Source: Piezodorus guildinii (lineage: Eukaryota; Arthropoda; Insecta; Hemiptera; Pentatomidae). Taken from it: a DNA stretch of 64,000 nt. This document shows, piece after piece, positions 46,130 to 57,180 of this stretch. Location: the NCBI GenBank assembly GCA_023052935.1, contig CM041295.1, positions 104,704,711 to 104,768,710 on the forward strand. Reading direction: 5' to 3'. The first letter of the stretch is position 1, and every line of letters starts with the position of its first letter. Made by a program: the position numbers and the translations under genes. Under the pieces are notes generated by a model that was not told the origin of the DNA, did no database searches, and was given only the letters and a program-made list of their open reading frames with translations.

Positions 46130-47500
46130 TATATATATATATATGGAAAGAAGGATAGATTGATTTAACCAAAAACAGGACGGTTATTACTATTTCAAAG
46201 GAAACTAATATTTTAAGGACTACATTAATTATTATTATTTTTGTGGCGGGCCTGGTGTGTGTGATGGAGTGATATTACTAACACACAGCTGATGGGAGCA
46301 AAGATGTTATGTAAAATGGATTTGTCACTGCAACAAACATGTTTATATTTTTGTTCTCTTTATATTTCACTAGCTGAACTGGCGGTTTTGCACGCGACTA
46401 TTTCATTTTTTTTTAATTGCTGCGAATTAAAAAAGATGTTTATAATAACTGTGTTAGGTGAGGTTATGCAATATAAATATACCTGAGATAGCAGTGATTT
46501 AAACTTTTAACTATCTCTATGTATGACAAATGAATGATTATTGTTGATTGTCAGATATTAATTTTATTCAGTTTAATCTACAATAACATAGCAGTAGCAA
46601 GTAGCCATATCCGTGATTATCTAATACTAACATTTTTGCTTTAAAAGATTATCATCCTATACCATCGTAACATAAATGCGTATTTTTTCAACTCTGGGGT
46701 ACACCCTTTCAACTTAATAACTCCCTTTTTTTTTTATGATTCAGAACTAAGTTATATTATCTTTTCAAAACTAACCTTTTTCAGTTATTGATCATTTTAA
46801 AAAACCAACAACAATAAAAAAAATGAATTTGATTGAAACCTACACACGAAACGAAATATACCTTAATATATTTGTTTTGAGTATTTTAGTATCTTTGCTA
46901 TTACAGATTAGATTAAGACGATTTTGCTTTTAGGTAGTTAGAAATTTCATCGTCATTCAAATGAGTACTTATAGTTTTTGAGGATGCGTATAGTTTTCAA
47001 GTTATTCGAAAACCAATTTTGTTTTAGGTTTTTGAAAAATATTTTTTTAAACCACTTAGAGGACGAATTTTCCGAAACCCAGCCTTATTGCACATCTAGA
47101 CGGTAAGATAAACCTCCAGGAAAAATTTCAATTTCACAACCATAGTCGTTTTTGTGAAACTGCGGTGACCAGAAAATCGAGTGAAATGGAACTTCCTTTT
47201 ATAAATTAGATTGAAGCTAATTTTTATTTCTTATTTTATTTTCTGTATTTTATTATTGTAGAAAGATTATTTTATTTTACAGTGGTAAATCCATTGTAAC
47301 CTAAAGCCAGCTGTTGTCTTTTGTCTTTGTTGTTATTGTACGCTCCTCATTTTCTTATCTGTATGTTTCGTAATTTCTCCAATTTGCTTTCCAGTGAATC
47401 TACAAGACAATAAAAGAATTTTTCACTGTTTTCACCCATGTTCATTTATTACACTTTCACCTCCTCTAAATTTTTATAAGTTATGTCTTTGAAAACATAC
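46130..47500. other. AT-rich non-coding DNA
   Basis: A short TA microsatellite lies near 46124-46143. No supported gene or named repeat. Confidence 0.5.
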
Positions 47501-47504
47501 GATA

Positions 47505-47600
47505 AAAATGTTGGAGAACCACTATTTTTGACTCGATACCCTTTTGAACAAAATAGAAACAGAAATAATTTCAGTGGTAACTAGGTTGTCATACAAATAA
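47505..47600 (+). repeat. Repeat C, partial copy 3
   Basis: 'tttttgactcgatacccttt' and 'gtaactaggttgtcatac' match the first part of copies 1 and 2. Confidence 0.5.
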
Positions 47601-47664
47601 AGAAATAGAAATGGTTCGAGTAGTGGTCAAGAAAAGAACGGAAAATAGTGGAAAAAAATAATTA

Positions 47665-47765
47665 ATATGCTTCGTTTCGACCAAAGTTGCAGGACTTTAT
47701 CAAGGCTTCTCCCCACAAAGTACGGAAGCTGATTGATTCATCTTCTGTACTTTGTGGAGAGAAGC
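47665..47765 (-). repeat. Penelope-like motif and 17-bp hairpin
   Basis: The minus strand reads 'ggtcgaaacg' (47673-47682) after 'ccttgataaagtcctgcaac'. An inverted repeat lies at 47707-47723 and 47747-47763 with one mismatch. Such 'gaaacg' motifs near stem-loops are frequent in Penelope-like terminal repeats. No GIY-YIG or RT sequence was found. Confidence 0.4.
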
Positions 47766-47769
47766 TGTG

Positions 47770-48630
47770 TTGAAGATCCGTAACGTGGGATGTAACGGTG
47801 GATATCAAATATTTTTTTAAACTATTTTCTGTTCTTTTCATGTCCGCCACCCTGAACCATCTCTTCCATGAAATTTCTAAATCAACCATTAATTATTCAA
47901 AAAAAGGACTGTATATTGTAAATTTCTATAGATTACCAAAAGAAATCCTGAACAAGAAAAGGTCCCTAGCATCCAAGTTGGACAATTACTCCTAACAGCC
48001 CGGGTCCTAATTGAGCGATGTCTTGGAAAACTTATCTGCCTCCGGCCGATTTTCTTTATTGCTGACTGATTTCTTATCCAGTTTAGTAGAATCTATAGTG
48101 GCTTTCATAATTCGGCAGCCGATTTCCGAGAGCCAATGCCCTTTGTGGTTCGAGTCCTTTTGAAAAATAATGTTAAACCCCTCTTTTTTTTTTTTGAAAT
48201 CAGAGGCCCCAAAACATCTCCCAATTTATAGGAGTGATCCTTTTAGAGGGCTCCGACATCTCATTACTCCCCTCCCTAACCAGTCCTCTGCTGATTAAGT
48301 TTATGAAATTCTCAGTAACCTCCTCAATCATGGAACTTCCCTTCTCAAGCGGTGACAAAGAGAATTATCAACGGGTAGAGTTCAGCAAAAAACCGATTGG
48401 GAAAAACAATATCCAGACCCGGAAATTTGCTAGTAAGGAGTTGGACAGTAATTGGAGGCGAAAAGGGAAAGAGAGAGGGGCAGTATTTGCAGGCGATGCT
48501 GATTGTTAAGTCTAAGAAAGAATACTATCTATACTTCGAATAAATATAAATTTCATTAAAGGTCTTATAAAGTCAAACCAAAAAATCTTTATACCTCAGA
48601 ATTAGTTATAAGCATATCGAAACAAAATTG
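47770..48630. other. Unique non-coding DNA
   Basis: A 91-codon plus-strand frame (48234-48509) is open but has no recognisable domain, and no splice-site pair gives confidence. Confidence 0.4.
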
Positions 48631-48721
48631 AAGAACATCTGGTGCTCGTAACACATGCTCATCACTTACTGTACTACTGCTTAGTTTACTTCAATTTCAA
48701 AGAACATTTTTTTCTTTCTCG

Positions 48722-48955
48722 ACAGGCCGTCGACCATTCACGATGCAATGGTATAGGTTATGGTCATCAGTCTCTACGCCTATTTTTGTGATTGGCCACT
48801 AGCTGCCTGACGGGTCTCAAATACTGAAGGGGTAGCTGTGAGTGAATCCCCGTTTAATTTCATGCTTGAAAAAGTCCTCCCGGGACTGGGATTCGAACTC
48901 GGAATATTTGACCTGGTAGACTAACGCGCTACGTACAAAGTCACGGGCTCCCACT
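48722..48955 (-). mobile_element. SINE B, minus orientation, tRNA-like head
   Basis: It shares 'gacaggccgt', 'tgattggccactagctgcct', 'gacgggtctca' and 'gggactgggattcgaactcg' with 56509-56785. On the minus strand the B box 'gagttcgaatcccag' lies downstream of an A-box-like 'tagcgcgttagtctacc'. A tRNA-derived family distinct from SINE A. Confidence 0.7.
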
Positions 48956-49319
48956 AAAAAGGAAATTAAAGTTGAGAAAAAATAATTATGCTGTTTTGAT
49001 GGAAATATATATTTTTGATTAAATTATATAACAATAGAAGTTATTATCTTCAACAATTATTTACGTTTATTCACTTTTTGTCGCTACAATATTACCTTAT
49101 ACAACTATGAGAGTTAAAAATATTCTTTCTAAAAACTTTAGATTTCAACGGTATATTATACATCTATATTAAAGCTATTATGTCCAAAAAAAACAAAAAA
49201 AAAACAACATTTATTTACTCTTTTCTCCTTGAGTTGGATTTAAACAACTTCTTTATTTACCCGTTTTTTACCAATGATAATAAAATAAATTTTAAATGAA
49301 TTATTTCTAATCTTTTTTT

Positions 49320-49975
49320 AGATTTAAATATTTATTTTTGTGGATGTATTTATTTGACCGTTGAGAATTACTGGAAGGAATTAGTCCGGGTGGCGGTCGT
49401 TAAATGAAACAACTAAATAGTTTCAACTATTTATTGTTTGCCAACGTTTCGACCCCCTTTGTGGGTCATCATCAGGGCGCATGATGGGTGAATGGAAACT
49501 GAGTTGGAAACGTTGGCAAACAATAAATAGTTGAAACTATTTAGTTGTTTCATTTAATGACCGCCACCCGGACTAATTCCTTCCAGTAAATATTTATTTA
49601 TTCGGATATATTACAATCTGTCACTATGGACAATGATAATATTGCTATAAGATTACATTCATACAATAGTTGCAATATATATATACAAAAGGAAAGTCAA
49701 ATTACATAAAATGAAACTAAAATAAATAAAGGTATATAATAACAAAATTTATAAATTAAATACATATTACGGTTAACAAAGAAATAAACAAAACATGAAC
49801 ACACTCATACTTATATAAAAATTTTACTATTTGCTGGGGAACCCCGGAAGGAGTCCGCCTTCCCCCCCACTTGTGGAAGGACAAGCAGTATCCGAGGGAT
49901 CCCAGCGCCTCCCTCTCAGCCGCATCACTGGTCAGAGCCAGCTGGAAGCTAAGCGAGGGCGCCATAGCCATATTT
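49320..49975 (-). mobile_element. Non-LTR fragment, family D, carrying a hairpin insertion
   Basis: The minus strand 49971-49830 encodes 'SLSFQLALTSDAAEREALGS' and 'GYCLSFHKWGGRRTPSGVPQ', probably the end of an RT protein. A 3' UTR shared with 25196-25412 follows, ending in 'aaataaata'. The hairpin at 49368-49589 sits in its A/T-rich end. Confidence 0.6.
49368..49589. repeat. Near-perfect inverted repeat, 83-bp arms (Penelope-like)
   Basis: The arms are 49368-49450 and 49507-49589, with a single mismatch, around a 56-bp loop. The arms end inward with 'ccaacgtttc' and 'gaaacgttgg'. On the minus strand the loop reads CTGATGA, an 18-base segment able to form a GACCC/GGGTC stem, then GAAAC, resembling a hammerhead ribozyme core as found in Penelope-like terminal repeats. 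The spacing is one base off the standard core, so activity is doubtful. Confidence 0.75.
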
Positions 49976-50390
49976 CTGATCTAAAGAAGTAATGGTACAT
50001 TAAAGGAAAACAATTAAAAATGCCAGCATTTAAGCCCTGTAAAACTATTTTGATCAGAATGAATCCTACTGAATCTTAAAGCCTAATCAATTGTACACCG
50101 ATATAGGGAGTTTAATCAAAATCGTTAAGCCGTTCTTGAGAAAATCGTAAAAAGCTGCAAAATTTATCGTATCGCCGATTCTGATTAAAAAAAGTTACTG
50201 TATCTAGACGTATATTATTCTTAAAAATGAGATTTCAGTTCTATACAACTTATCGTTTTCGAGTCGGGCTTACCACACAGACCTTTTTTTGGGACTTTTA
50301 ACCCATGGCATCCTATAACGTGAACCCCTAAATTTCTTTTAAAAATTCGAAACCTAAAATTGTTTGCATACCTTTGCAGACCAGAAATGT

Positions 50391-52200
50391 ATGTAATATA
50401 TTGTACTAAAGCAACACAATGCAGTTGAGCAGCTCAACTTTATAAATAAAATCTCTGTTAAAATTTTTTTTTAATCATTGTTTTGTATACTCACCCAGCC
50501 TGTTAAAGTAAGTACCCAAAACCAGAGAAAAACTTGCATGTGCTATGTGATATCGACCCAAATAGTCCCATGTACGGCCATAATGCCAAGATAAAGTATT
50601 AAACCATTCATGGTGGGTAGAGACACAGCTTCTTGTAATATTGAACTGAACATCCAGAATTATTAGGGCAGAAAAATGAATATATACCATCAATATTTCT
50701 CCTTCTTCACTGAGTTTTTTTTATATACCTAAAAGGAGATCTATCAATTTAACTATTCCCTTCTAATTTCTTTTTTTTTTTTTCTTTTTTTTTTTGTCAG
50801 TCAAAAGACCAATATATATATAATACATCAAAATTCCAAGTTATAATATCTCAAACATTTCTTGTGTACCTTCCCTTAGATCATCCGTTATTTTTTTATA
50901 AACATTTTGGATATTATCACCACGAACTTTACCTCCGTTAACTCTCTGAAGTGCAAGTTTTCCTCATAGAAATGGTGGCTCATGGGTATTTGATGAGCGG
51001 ATGATCGGACACGTAGGAATATTAATTATATTTTTCTGGATTCCGAGTTTCATTTTTACTCCACCCACGATTTGAGTTTATTACCCGTTCCATGGAAATT
51101 TCAATGTGACTCATAAGCAAATATAGAACAAATCTTAAAAATAAAATTCATGTGCACCCTCAACTTTGATCTGCTTTGTAACAGGTTGCACAGAATCGTC
51201 AATCCACATTTATCTAAACATTTGTTTTATTAGAATTGCTCTAAGAATTTTTTTTATTTGCAGAAACGTAAATGGATTTTGAAAAATTAAAAGCCAATAC
51301 TATTTAGAACTAAAAAAAATATTGGATAAGGGATGTTAAAAAGCGGAAAAAACAAAAGCAAAAATATTTATATAGAAACAACACTTTACCCAAAACCTCA
51401 AAGGGTTCTTCTGAAGTTAGCAACCTTGAAACTAAGTCGATAACTTTAAAGGATCAGAACACTTTATGGTTATCGTTTTTTTTTTTTTCATTAAAACATT
51501 TTTATAGAGTGATATAAAAATCTGTACTAATAGGAGTTGGGAGAATTCGGAAGGAATAAGGTCTAAAATTAATGGAATATTTTATTGGAAATCATTCATC
51601 CCATATGTATATGAAACAAATTTAGATAACAAACTTTTGTACTCCAATAACTGACATATTTAACTGATTTAATATTCAATAAAATGGTTTTAGTTTCCGA
51701 AAAATTAAATAAACACCAATATTCTCCCATACGATACAGGGAAAATGATACTAAAACCTATCCACTAAGGACAGAGGAAGCGTATAAGGTTAATTTAAGG
51801 ACTAGCTGGCTAATGGGAAAGGAGCCCTCTGGAGCCTCGGTAAATATTTATACGGAACGAATAGGGGTGGCAAGGGAGGGGGGTGTAGGGCTGGCATGGG
51901 AGGGGTCGTAGGGATGGCTAGAGAGGGGTGTAAGGGTGCCAGTGTAGGAGTAACCGGAGACCCTAAAAGCTTGCCACCTCTATGGAAAACATTTAAGGCT
52001 TTGCTTTCATTTGTGTCACGTCCGTGGCAATGCCTTCGTGGTCCTCCTTACATCTTGCCCCTCCCCCCCCCACCCCTCTCGGGGTTACCATCTCTCATCG
52101 TCATCACCATGGAATCCTAGACGTACGGTTTGATGACAACAGGGCCTAAGTAGATACAAGCTAGAATAACGGAAGATGATGGAACATAATTTTTGTTCTT
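50391..52200. other. Unique non-coding DNA
   Basis: A purine-rich/GC-richer patch lies at 51830-52090 ('ggcaagggaggggggtgtag', 'ccctcccccccccacccc'). Frames at 51684-51911 and 51896-52120 are compositionally biased and not recognisable. Confidence 0.45.
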
Positions 52201-52204
52201 AGAC

Positions 52205-53010
52205 GCTTTTAAATAAATAAATTCTTTATTATTCTGGGACATGTACTTTTGAGATAACATTTATAGAATAAAGAAAATGTTGTTTACTGTCTTGGAGTAA
52301 ATTAAATACATCTTAACAAGTTACTAATATAATATATAACAACGTAAATGAGGTAATATATAACGTAGGTCGAAAATATATGATGGTGGGATCGGATAAC
52401 TTGGTAAAAGATAAAAGGGAATACTTGCAACGGCTGGAAGGGTAAAGTAACTTCAAATCTTCACAAAATTGGGATAAGGAGGTGTACCTAGGGACCCGGT
52501 AGATGAATCAAACAAAGCAGTTAATTAAGCGTATTATTTTGACCTCGAGATCCCCAGGCACACCACCGTATACTGTACATCAGCAGTCAACATGGGGAAA
52601 TATTAGAGAGTTAGCGAGAAGTTTTCGGGATTGATACGGGAGTAGGTGACGAAGGGAATTCAGTTGCTTTCCTCAAAAAGGTACGAGGGGAGATTTCGGA
52701 AATATGATTTTTGAAGGATATTGTTTGATCGAAGGTTACTCCCAGATTCCTGACGGTTGGGTAGAACTTTATAGGTTTACTGTTTGGAAACAGGATCGGA
52801 ATATGTGGAACAGTTTGCAGGAGGTGATGATTTCCTTTCACAATTGCTTTTGTTTTTTCAACGCTATGTTTTAGATTATTGACTACAGCCCAGTGGCTTA
52901 TTCGATTTAACTCCTCTTGTAGCCTTTTTGTTGCTGGTAATAGATCGGAAGGTAGGAAAGGAAGGTATATTTGGAAATCGTCAGCGTGGAGGTGGTATTT
53001 TGTCCGTAAG
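52205..53010 (-). pseudogene. L2/CR1-like RT fragment and 3' tail, family F
   Basis: On the minus strand 'YHLHADDFQIYLPF' (a YADD-like motif, Tyr replaced by His) is followed by 'ELNRISHWAVVNNLKHSVEK' and then 'KFYPTVRNLGVTFDQTISFK' and 'NHIS'. The C-terminus is frameshifted and the 3' end reads 'gtcccagaataataaagaat'. This is the latter half of an RT from an L2/CR1-like clade, 5'-truncated and broken. Confidence 0.75.
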
Positions 53011-53318
53011 ATTGAAAAAAACAGAAAAACAGTGAAGGTCCAGTTATTCTGGATTACTAAAGATACATAATTACCTAGCCAGCTAATGATTATGAAATAG
53101 ATAAAATTGTAATAAAAGACAGTTACATATAAAAACAGATGGAAACTTCAAATGAATTTAGTTGCTTATAAATAAGCCAAGATATATTACATGGAAGGTA
53201 GTTTAAATAAGTAAGAGAGCTGAACAATTCGAAAATTTCTGAATCATTCTATAACGATTGGTGAAATAAATTTCAATTAAATACTTATGTCTTACATTAA
53301 GTTTTGTTTTTCTTCTTA

Positions 53319-53560
53319 AAGCTTTTATTGAAAGAGGAACAATATAACCTGCCACACTCCAGGGCAATGAGTATTAGAGTTTTGAAAAACCATCCATACG
53401 ATATGTACAAAGTAAAATAAACTAATTAAGTACTAATGATAATCAGGATAAAAATAAAATAAAAAAAATAAAATAAAAATTAATAAATAAAACAAAATAT
53501 AATCTTGGCCACATTCCTATTTATTTACAATATTTACGAACCGTCCTTGGTAACTCTTAA
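53319..53560 (-). mobile_element. Non-LTR 3'-tail fragment, family E
   Basis: 'gcttttattgaaagaggaac' to 'tataatcttggccacattcc' aligns with the tail next to the exon at 28510-28750. Confidence 0.65.
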
Positions 53561-53569
53561 TAAAACCCC

Positions 53570-54090
53570 ACACCCACAACCCACTTGTTTAGCCATATCA
53601 CGAGATCCAAGCACCTCTGAGTCAGTCTGAGAAGACTGAGTGAGGTCGCTAGAGTCACATACTGCGTCTGTTTGGGATGCTATTAGGTGTAGGAAAATAC
53701 AGAATTTGAATGAGAGGAGGGAAGAAGCACGGCGAATAAGAAGGCAGGGAATTGCAGAGGGCTAAACAAATATGAAAGGAATTATCAAAAGATTTAGTTC
53801 TTTGGGTAGAAATGTAAAATGGCGTGATTCAGTTTTAAATGTGTGGACTGATGATTTGAACTGTAGGATACTGTAAATGTATGGAAGGTGTTGGGAGTAT
53901 AGTTTAAGAATAATTTATTTCTTCTTTTTACCCAGAATTGAAACCATGACACCCACATCGTACCCGCTGCGGTGTGTGATGTTGACATAATTCAAAGTGA
54001 AAAGCAGCCTGCATTGGTAAATCCGGAACCTATACTCCTCCACAACACTAGACCAAATGAATATTGGCAGACCGAGGGGAAAGAAAACGA
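53570..54090. other. Unique non-coding DNA
   Basis: A short minus-strand frame (53794-53988) is unremarkable. Nothing recognised. Confidence 0.4.
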
Positions 54091-54137
54091 ATTGAATTCA
54101 GAATTTAAGCGCTGTGCGGCTATTATAATCTGAGTAA

Positions 54138-54440
54138 AATTTGTGCCACTACAACCCATGAAAGGTCTTGGGCTCAGTACATACAGAGATTCGTACTGTT
54201 TCTAGACCAACGGCAGTGCAATGAGGTGACTAGCTCTTGATCACGCTCAGCCGCAAGGTTTCTCCCCAATTAATTGGGTACCCACTTTATAGAGGCTGGG
54301 TCTGCCTAAGGAGAGTCTCCATACTCTGGGGTCGCTCCCCGAATAAATTAACAGAATAAATAATATTCTGTTACAGCCGGGATTCGAATCCAGGACCCGG
54401 AGAACTGTAGACTAGTACTCTCTCCACTAGACCACGCCGC
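54138..54440 (-). mobile_element. SINE A, near full length, minus orientation
   Basis: The minus-strand head (54440-54366) shows the A box 'gtggtctagtggagaga' and the B box 'ggattcgaatcccgg', followed by the body 'gaccccagagtatggagact' and 'tgggtacccaatt'. This is the best-preserved tRNA-like head in the window. It sits inside repeat A13. Confidence 0.75.
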
Positions 54441-54560
54441 TCCCTAAATAAAATCTAAATGATATTAAGGCCATTTTAATTTTCAATGAAATTTCGAGTA
54501 TAATTAAAATCGGTTAAGCCGCTTTTGAGAAAATTGTAAAAATGTGGAAAATTAAAGGTA

Positions 54561-55457
54561 TTGGGTTGATGCAAAATTAATGCAGGTTTTTAGTAGGTAT
54601 TGTAAATACGCCATATCTTTACTTTAACCATATATATTTAATCAAAATAATTTCCATCTGAATCAATGCACTTTTGCCAACGTTCAACAAGCTTTCTTAT
54701 TCCACCAGAAAAAAAATCCGAATCCCTGGACTCAATGAAATCACGAAAAGAATTTTCAATGTCGTCCTGGTTTTGAAAATTTTTCTCCCTCAAAAAGTTG
54801 TCCAGATGCCTGAAAAATGGAAGTCTGTAGGAGAGAGGTCAGGTGAATAAGGCGGATGTTGGAGAACTTCGTAGCCCAACTCGTGCAGTCGTCGAAGCGT
54901 TGGTTGTGCAACGTGTGGTCTGGCGTTATCGTGGAGCAGGATCGGCCCCTTCCGATTCATCAATGCTGGGCAAAGACGTTGCAATTTTTGAGTTCCGAGT
55001 TCCGACGCCATTTCTCGTGTGGTTTTGGTTGGGTCTTCTTCCACTTTTGACCTCAGCTGGTCGTTGTCCAGAGCAAGATGACGGCCCCGACCTTCCTTGT
55101 CTTCGAGGTCGAAATCTCCTCGGCGAAACTTCTGGAACCAACGCTGCACCGTGCATTCATTAATAGCCCCCTGACCCCACACTTCATTAATATTACGAGC
55201 CGTTTGCGCAGCGCTGCGCCCTAATTTAAATTCGTAAAAATAAATTTGACAAAAATCGCACTTTGACATTTTCGATTCAAGACCTTTGAAACACTGAACA
55301 AAACGATTTTACTAAACAAATTCATGGTGAAAGAGAGGGTATTAGATAAGGTTTGTTTTGGTATAATACTGATCAATGTTAGGATTAGCTTTGTTTACAC
55401 AATTGGAATTAAGATATTGCAATAGAGGAAACCTGCATTAATTTTGCATCAACCCAA
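54561..55457 (-). mobile_element. Internally deleted mariner with perfect 29-bp inverted repeats
   Basis: The ends 54561-54589 and 55429-55457 are exact reverse complements (outer bases 'ttgggttgatgcaaaattaa'). TA dinucleotides flank both sides (54559-54560 and 55458-55459). At 897 bp it is short for mariner (about 1.3 kb). Intact ends mean it could still be moved if transposase were supplied. Confidence 0.9.
54790..55269 (-). pseudogene. mariner transposase, irritans/Hsmar1-like, central deletion
   Basis: Residues 1-90 form the DNA-binding region ('FKLGRSAAQTARNINEVWGQ', 'CTVQRWFQKFRRGDFDLED'). After 'TTREMASELG' the sequence jumps to 'QKLQRLCPALMNRKGPILLH' and 'DNARPHVAQPT', so roughly a hundred or more residues, including the first catalytic Asp, are missing. 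The second catalytic Asp (LLHDNARPH) and the third region (PPYSPDLSPTDFHF) remain. A one-base frameshift then ends the frame; family-like codons continue in another frame to about 54630. No activity is expected, though the N-terminal part could still bind the element's ends. Confidence 0.85.
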
Positions 55458-55669
55458 TATTAAGTTTCACTTCTGGCCGATTAATTTTGATGGAAAATTT
55501 GCTGTAAAACCCTAGACCGATATTTGTATTAAATATGAGATTTCATTTTCGTTGGCACATATGAATTTGGTGGTTTTAACTAGGGATACTCTAAAAATCA
55601 CATTACCGTTGAAAACTAGAATCTGAATATTTTTACGGTCCCAATATTTTTCCTTCTTATTACATATTT

Positions 55670-56500
55670 CACACACACACCCATATATATATATATAAAG
55701 TATATAAAGTAAATAGAACCTTTCAGAAGTTTTGGTAAATTGTTTTTTTAATCAATCACATCCATGTCCTTTTGTTATTAACACGTTTAATACTACTCAA
55801 AAATAATTTGCAGTGAGAAGCTCCTTCCCCTTCCCTAGAACTAATATTAACAAAGTCAGAAAATAAAATTATATTACTCAGCCGTGAGCCACTAAATTAA
55901 ATCAAATTAGAACAATAAAACGTATATTCGTTCTGAAAAGAAAATTAAACTTTAATTAGAATCTCCATGAATTGAGAATACTATAAAAATAACAAGTGCT
56001 CCTTTAGGGTTTTATAACTTCTAGTAAGTGTTAAAGGCGTTACTACTATTTTTAGAATGTCTAATGCTCTTTTATCACTTGCTCCCTTAATTTCGTCCTA
56101 TAAAACTTGGATTAAAAAAAAAATTAATATATACATCTGTTTGTATAGAATTTTTAAATCTTTTTTTTCTTTTTTAAATTACATTTGTTTTCATAAGGGC
56201 TCTGAGTGGGAAGTAACAGAAAGCTAAGAGTGCTTCCTTAATTATAGTTTTTTTGAAAAGTTAAAAAAAAAAATGAGTGATAATAAGGGTTTTTAAGGCT
56301 TGAACTCGCATCAAAGGGAGCGCAGTAAAATTTAAATTGTGCAATTAAGATTAAATTAATTTCATTTTAGGAAACGGTTTAAATTGAAATTGTAACTCGG
56401 ATAAGCATCAAGTAGCTAAATGTAAGCAAGATAAAAAGTAAATTAAATACTTCTTCTATCAACTATTAGATTGCTATACAAATATTTTCCTAATTCTTCT
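55670..56500. other. AT-rich non-coding DNA
   Basis: A short TA repeat lies at about 55682-55697. Nothing recognised beyond this. Confidence 0.5.
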
Positions 56501-56508
56501 TCTTCTTC

Positions 56509-56785
56509 CAGCGGCGCGACAGGCCGTGTAGGCCCTGAGCCTCGCAGGAGATTACACTCGCGTCTCTTGATGCATTTTATAGTGTAGGGTCATCACCCCC
56601 TATGCCTAATTTTGTGAGTGGCCACTATTTGGCTGACGGGTCTCACATACCTGGGGGAGAGGCTGTGAGGGAATCCCCATTTAATTACATCCTTATAAAA
56701 GTCCCGCTGGGACTGGGATTCGAACTCACAACCTTTATTAGAATGAGAGACTAGCGCGCTAGCTACTCAGCCAAGGTTCCCCGAT
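56509..56785 (-). mobile_element. SINE B, near full length, minus orientation
   Basis: The minus-strand head 'ggggaaccttggctgagtag' and 'ctagcgcgctagtctctc' is followed by the B box 'gtgagttcgaatcccagt' and the body 'gacccgtcagccaaatagtg'. It ends 'ggcctacacggcctgtcgcg'. It defines the family together with 48722-48955. Confidence 0.75.
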
Positions 56786-56879
56786 CAGGTTCTCTAATTA
56801 TTACTTATTATAAAAGTAATAACTGTATAATAATTCCAGTTACTCCTCTTATTGTTTACTAATGCGTATTTTTTCATAA

Positions 56880-57180
56880 AAAAAATTAAATTTATTTTAA
56901 ACAGTATTATAAAATGCAACAAGCAAATATGAGAATAGTATTAAACAGCGATATGATACACTTTTAAAGAAAATACCCATTGGCAGCACCTCCACGCGAG
57001 GAGGTCTAAGGGACATTATTTTTTCACACGCCTCGTAGGTCCAGAAGGCATTGAAGGGGATGTTAGGATAGAAACTAGAGGGGTAAAGTGGGGAGGCATT
57101 GATTAATGAAAGACAATGTTGCCTCGTTCGGGCCGAATAAGCAATATTTAGAACAAAAAGGTCATCTTAGATGACTAAAA
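56880..57180 (-). pseudogene. Jockey-family 3' fragment, minus strand
   Basis: It carries 'gcaacaagcaaatatgagaa', 'acccattggcagcacctcc' and 'cacgcctcgtaggtccagaa': 3' UTR and C-terminus, decayed. It lies head to head with the next fragment. Confidence 0.7.

Larger units (their letters stand above)
48636..50390 (+). mobile_element. Repeat A copy (A12) split by two younger insertions
   Basis: Repeat A pieces lie at about 48636-48715 ('catctggtgctcgtaacaca'), 48960-49316 ('gatttcaacggtatattata', 'cttttctccttgagttgg') and 49982-50390 ('catttaagccctgtaaaact', 'gggagtttaatcaaaatcgt'). A SINE B and a non-LTR tail with a hairpin fill the gaps. 'atttctaatct' before and 'atttctgatct' after the second insertion look like its target-site duplication. 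Confidence 0.7.
54095..55665 (+). mobile_element. Repeat A copy (A13) holding a SINE and a mariner
   Basis: Repeat A pieces: 54095-54137 ('aatttaagcgctgtgcggct'), 54441-54560 ('tctaaatgatattaaggcca', 'gccgcttttgagaaaattgt') and 55458-55665 ('cttctggccgattaattttg', 'attaccgttgaaaactagaa'). Removing the SINE and the mariner restores the usual order, so both are younger. Confidence 0.7.

Noticed and set aside
54843..55163. Plus-strand frames opposite the mariner transposase
   Set aside because: Shadows of the minus-strand transposase frame.
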